36,763 nt of DNA, from assembly GCA_947450095.1 (NCBI GenBank), contig CANFUF010000017.1, forward strand, positions 1 to 36,763, written 5' to 3'. The notes beneath the pieces are model-generated. The model saw only the letters and a program-made list of their open reading frames with translations. It did not search any database and was not told where the DNA came from. Positions 34,422 through 36,763 of the stretch are shown one piece after another; the stretch's first letter is position 1; each line of letters begins with the position of its first letter. Both the position numbers and the translations under genes were made by a program. Source of the DNA: Roseiflexaceae bacterium (GTDB lineage: Bacteria; Chloroflexota; Chloroflexia; Chloroflexales; Roseiflexaceae).

Positions 34422-34805
34422 TTACTTCTTGGTTGTCTTCTTCTTGATACCAATCGACGCGCCCTTACGGCCACGACGGGTACGGGCATTGGTACGGGTG
34501 CGTTGTCCACGGACAGGCAACCCTTTGCGGTGGCGGACGCCACGATAACAGGCAATATCCATCAACCGCTTGATGTTCATTTGAATCTCGCGGCGTAGAT
34601 CGCCTTCCACCCGGAATTCGCGTTCCACAATTTCGCGGATGCGTACCAGTTCTTCTTCGGTCAAGTCGCGTACGCGCGTGGCCGGATTAACGTTGGCACG
34701 TTCCAAAATTTGAGCACCATTGGTGCGACCGATCCCGAAGACGTAAGTAATCGAGATGTCGATTCGCTTGTTTCGTGGGATGTCGATCCCAGCAATACGA
34801 GCCAT
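34422..34805 (-). CDS. rpsM: 30S ribosomal protein S13
   Basis: A 127-residue S13: [32 protein letters not shown] and [17 protein letters not shown], with a Lys-rich tail. It contacts P-site tRNA and the B1 bridge. AAGAGG is upstream of the start. Confidence 0.97.
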   Translation of the reverse strand: MARIAGIDIPRNKRIDISITYVFGIGRTNGAQILERANVNPATRVRDLTEEELVRIREIVEREFRVEGDLRREIQMNIKRLMDIACYRGVRHRKGLPVRGQRTRTNARTRRGRKGASIGIKKKTTKK

Positions 34806-34874
34806 GCTTGCCTCTTTACCATCTGTGTCGCCTAGGTATCTGCCACCCGGCGATTCCGCTGCTCTTTGTCGACT

Positions 34875-34991
34875 CTATCCCTGACGTTGCTTATGTTTTG
34901 GTGCGCGACTGCAGATCACCCGAATGATGCCCTTGCGTTTGATCACGCGGCAATACTCGCAGCGTGGTTTGACCGAAGCCTGAACCTTCAC
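34875..34991 (-). CDS. rpmJ: 50S ribosomal protein L36
   Basis: A 38-residue L36 with GTG start: (M)[15 protein letters not shown], then KGIIRVICS and the end KHKQRQG. The C-x2-C...C...H zinc ribbon is intact, so this is the zinc form. AAGGGGG lies 5 nt upstream. It is too short for common length cut-offs and sits in its usual place between infA and rpsM. Confidence 0.95.
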   Translation of the reverse strand: MKVQASVKPRCEYCRVIKRKGIIRVICSRAPKHKQRQG

Positions 34992-35011
34992 AACAGCCCC
35001 CTTACAGTAAC

Positions 35012-35233
35012 TTACTTATACCGATACGTAATACGACCACGAGTCAAATCGTATGGTGAGAGCTCTACCAAAACGCGATCGCCCTTCAAGATTCGGATGT
35101 AGTTCATCCGCATCCGCCCTGAAATATGGGCTAATACCTCTGGACCATTCTCGAGTTGTACTTGGAACATGGCATTTGGTAACGGTTCAAGAACCGTACC
35201 TTCCATCTCGATCACGTCTTTTTTCTTAGTCAT
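35012..35233 (-). CDS. infA: Translation initiation factor IF-1
   Basis: A 73-residue OB-fold protein that occupies the A site during initiation: [37 protein letters not shown] and [18 protein letters not shown]. Its ATG overlaps the map stop (ATGA), so they are translationally coupled. Confidence 0.97.
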   Translation of the reverse strand: MTKKKDVIEMEGTVLEPLPNAMFQVQLENGPEVLAHISGRMRMNYIRILKGDRVLVELSPYDLTRGRITYRYK

Positions 35234-36009
35234 AGCACCTCATCACTCACGTCCTGACTCGTCAGGATCTCCAGCGCTCCATCCGTAACCGCTACGGTGT
35301 GTTCATAGTGTGCCGCGAGACGACGATCCGTCGTCACGACTGTCCATCCATCGCGTTGGACCATGGTGGCTGGGTTACCACACACAATCATTGGCTCGAT
35401 AGCGAACGTCATCCCAGGTTGCAAGAGTAAACCCCGCCCTGGCGGCCCATAATTGAGAATCTGCGGATCCTCATGCAAAGCTCGACCTATCCCATGACTA
35501 ATGTAATTGCGGATCACTCCATAGCCCCGCGCTTCCGCGTAACTCTGAATGGCCCACGATATATCTGAAAGCCGTGCCCCTGTTTGCACAACTGACAGCG
35601 CATGGTATAACGTTTCTTCGGTGACCTGCAACAACCCTGCTGCTTCCTCCGAAACGGCGCCGACTGCATAACTCCACGCTGAATCCGCATGGTACCCGTC
35701 GACACAAACACCGATGTCGATACTCACAATATCCCCTGCCCGCAACACACGCTTGCCTGGGATACCGTGGACTAACTCCTCGTTGACCGAGATACAGGTC
35801 GCGGCCGGATATGCTGGCGGACCACCATACCCCAAAAACGACGGCGTGCCGGAATGGGCCGTAATGAGTTTGTGCACCCGTGCATCGAGCTCACGTGTGG
35901 TGATACCCGGCTCGACCCAGGTCCGCAACTGACGATGACACATGCCGACGATAACGCCGGCCCGGCGCATCGCTGCCAACTCTCGCTGGTTTTTACGCGT
36001 GACTGCCAT
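35230..36009 (-). CDS. map: Methionine aminopeptidase, type I
   Basis: A 259-residue enzyme removing the initiator methionine. Metal ligands are visible: [17 protein letters not shown] (Asp, Asp), [15 protein letters not shown] (His), FAIEPMI (Glu) and [15 protein letters not shown] (Glu). No N-terminal zinc-finger extension. It overlaps adk by 17 bp and infA by 4 bp. Confidence 0.97.
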   Translation of the reverse strand: MAVTRKNQRELAAMRRAGVIVGMCHRQLRTWVEPGITTRELDARVHKLITAHSGTPSFLGYGGPPAYPAATCISVNEELVHGIPGKRVLRAGDIVSIDIGVCVDGYHADSAWSYAVGAVSEEAAGLLQVTEETLYHALSVVQTGARLSDISWAIQSYAEARGYGVIRNYISHGIGRALHEDPQILNYGPPGRGLLLQPGMTFAIEPMIVCGNPATMVQRDGWTVVTTDRRLAAHYEHTVAVTDGALEILTSQDVSDEVL

Positions 36010-36652
36010 GTATCCCCATCAATTGCAACATGCTATTGGTGACCTGCGTTATTTCGCGCATTCCATCAATCTCACGCAACAAACCTTGTTTGTGGTAATA
36101 CTCAATCAATGGCATCGTTTGCGCAAAGTAAACTTCGAGCCGATGCCGCGCAGTTTCCATTGTATCATCACTGCGTTGATAGAGCTTACCACCACATTCA
36201 TCACAAACGTCTGGACGTTTGGATGGGAAGTAATATACATTATACGTTGAACCACACGTTTTACAAGTCTGTCGCCCAGCTATTCGCCGTAACAACATCT
36301 CGTCAGGGACACGTAAGTATAACACATGATCGACGTGTCGTCCTTGCCGTTGTAATTCACCGCCCAGCGCAATGGCTTGATCACTTGTGCGCGGGAAGCC
36401 ATCAAAGATGACTCCTTTGGCACAATCGGGCATTCCAATGCGCTCCATTATCATACGAATGACTACTTCGTCAGGGACTAATTCACCACGATCCATGTAG
36501 GATTTGGCCAACATCCCTAACTCCGTGCCTTGGCGTAACGCTGCTCGAAACAAATCGCCACTCGCCACATGCAAAAGACCAGAGTATTCTTCGAGTACCT
36601 TTGCCTGTGTGCCTTTGCCTGCACCAGGTGCCCCTAGCAAAATGACGTCCAT
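35993..36652 (-). CDS. adk: Adenylate kinase
   Basis: A 219-residue enzyme converting AMP + ATP to 2 ADP. P-loop LGAPGAGKGTQA at residues 5-16, DGFPRTSDQA and a long lid carrying four cysteines (CKTCG...CDEC), so the lid is zinc-bound as in many Gram-positive-type enzymes. A G-rich site precedes the ATG. Follows secY as usual. Confidence 0.97.
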   Translation of the reverse strand: MDVILLGAPGAGKGTQAKVLEEYSGLLHVASGDLFRAALRQGTELGMLAKSYMDRGELVPDEVVIRMIMERIGMPDCAKGVIFDGFPRTSDQAIALGGELQRQGRHVDHVLYLRVPDEMLLRRIAGRQTCKTCGSTYNVYYFPSKRPDVCDECGGKLYQRSDDTMETARHRLEVYFAQTMPLIEYYHKQGLLREIDGMREITQVTNSMLQLMGIHGSHA

Positions 36653-36688
36653 CGTAAGCCCCCCTGCTGCTCATCTTCGAACTGCAGT

Positions 36689-36763
36689 CTAGCGCCGCCC
36701 GAGAAATCCTTCGTAATTACGCATAACCATTTGTGCCTCGAGCTGCCGCAATGTGTCTACCGC
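36689..36763 (-). CDS. secY: Protein translocase subunit SecY, C-terminal fragment (window edge)
   Basis: Only the last 24 residues are in the window: AVDTLRQLEAQMVM followed by RNYEGFLGRR and stop TAG. This matches the conserved SecY tail (VDTxRQIEAQLxMRxYEGF), and the adjoining adk confirms it. The gene is cut by the window, not broken. Confidence 0.92.
   Translation of the reverse strand, partial: AVDTLRQLEAQMVMRNYEGFLGRR

Overview
This window is chromosomal, housekeeping-rich DNA from a free-living bacterium. The alternative GlmU-type enzyme next to two divergent YvcK/CofD-like proteins, the ffh-rpsP-khpA-rimM block, and a secY-adk-map-infA-rpmJ-rpsM-rpsK-rpsD-rpoA-rplQ-truA-rplM-rpsI block suggest a Chloroflexota member. 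That assignment rests on protein style and gene order and was not tested by phylogeny. All three tRNAs encode CCA. Promoters are of ordinary sigma-70 type, and UGA serves as a normal stop in several genes. I see no transposase, phage, CRISPR array or rRNA.

Layout. Positions 1-5928 (minus): phosphohexomutase, membrane-anchored YvcK-like protein, alternative GlmU, second YvcK-like protein, then an M29 aminopeptidase cut by the window edge. This looks like a sugar-nucleotide and cell-envelope cluster. Positions 5992-8132: ligA with its terminator and promoter. Positions 8280-8439: tRNA-Asn unit. Positions 8468-9034 (minus): an AhpD-like peroxidase-family gene interrupted by an in-frame UGA inside its CxxC motif. 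Positions 9143-9863: ssb. Positions 9888-12623: a large protein that looks like a catalytically dead DUF1998/MrfA-type helicase. Positions 12744-13040: tRNA-Glu and tRNA-Asp. Positions 13146-14288: SIR2-like protein. Positions 14319-16839: ffh-rpsP-khpA-rimM. Positions 16836-17858 (minus): membrane glycosyltransferase. Positions 18025-18762: DsbA-like secreted protein with an in-frame UGA, then a secreted Pro/Thr-rich protein, a Nudix CoA-pyrophosphatase-like protein and a penicillin-acylase-family Ntn hydrolase. Positions 22723-27686 (minus): purine nucleoside phosphorylase, bPH/SHOCT membrane protein, recO, a helicase-C-like protein and a HAD phosphatase. Positions 27763-29320 (plus): inositol-phosphatase family protein and a membrane protein. 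Positions 29321-30000: a wrecked M20 peptidase. Positions 30032-36763 (minus): the ribosomal/RNA polymerase block ending in truncated secY.

Most notable result. Two thiol-redox proteins each appear to have one active-site cysteine encoded by UGA: a CxxU motif in the AhpD-like protein and a UxxC motif in the DsbA-like protein. In both, the reading frame and family similarity continue beyond the UGA. In both, a small stem-loop with a 5-nt loop containing G lies about 18 nt downstream, matching the described geometry of bacterial SECIS elements. They are very probably selenoproteins that a standard annotation would split or call pseudogenes. The Sec machinery (selA/B/C/D) is not in this window. 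Other leads are the pseudo-helicase with a Tudor-like tail, a SIR2 protein with Asn where the catalytic His is expected, a YvcK-GlmU-YvcK cluster, and near-identical promoters for tRNA-Asn and ffh.
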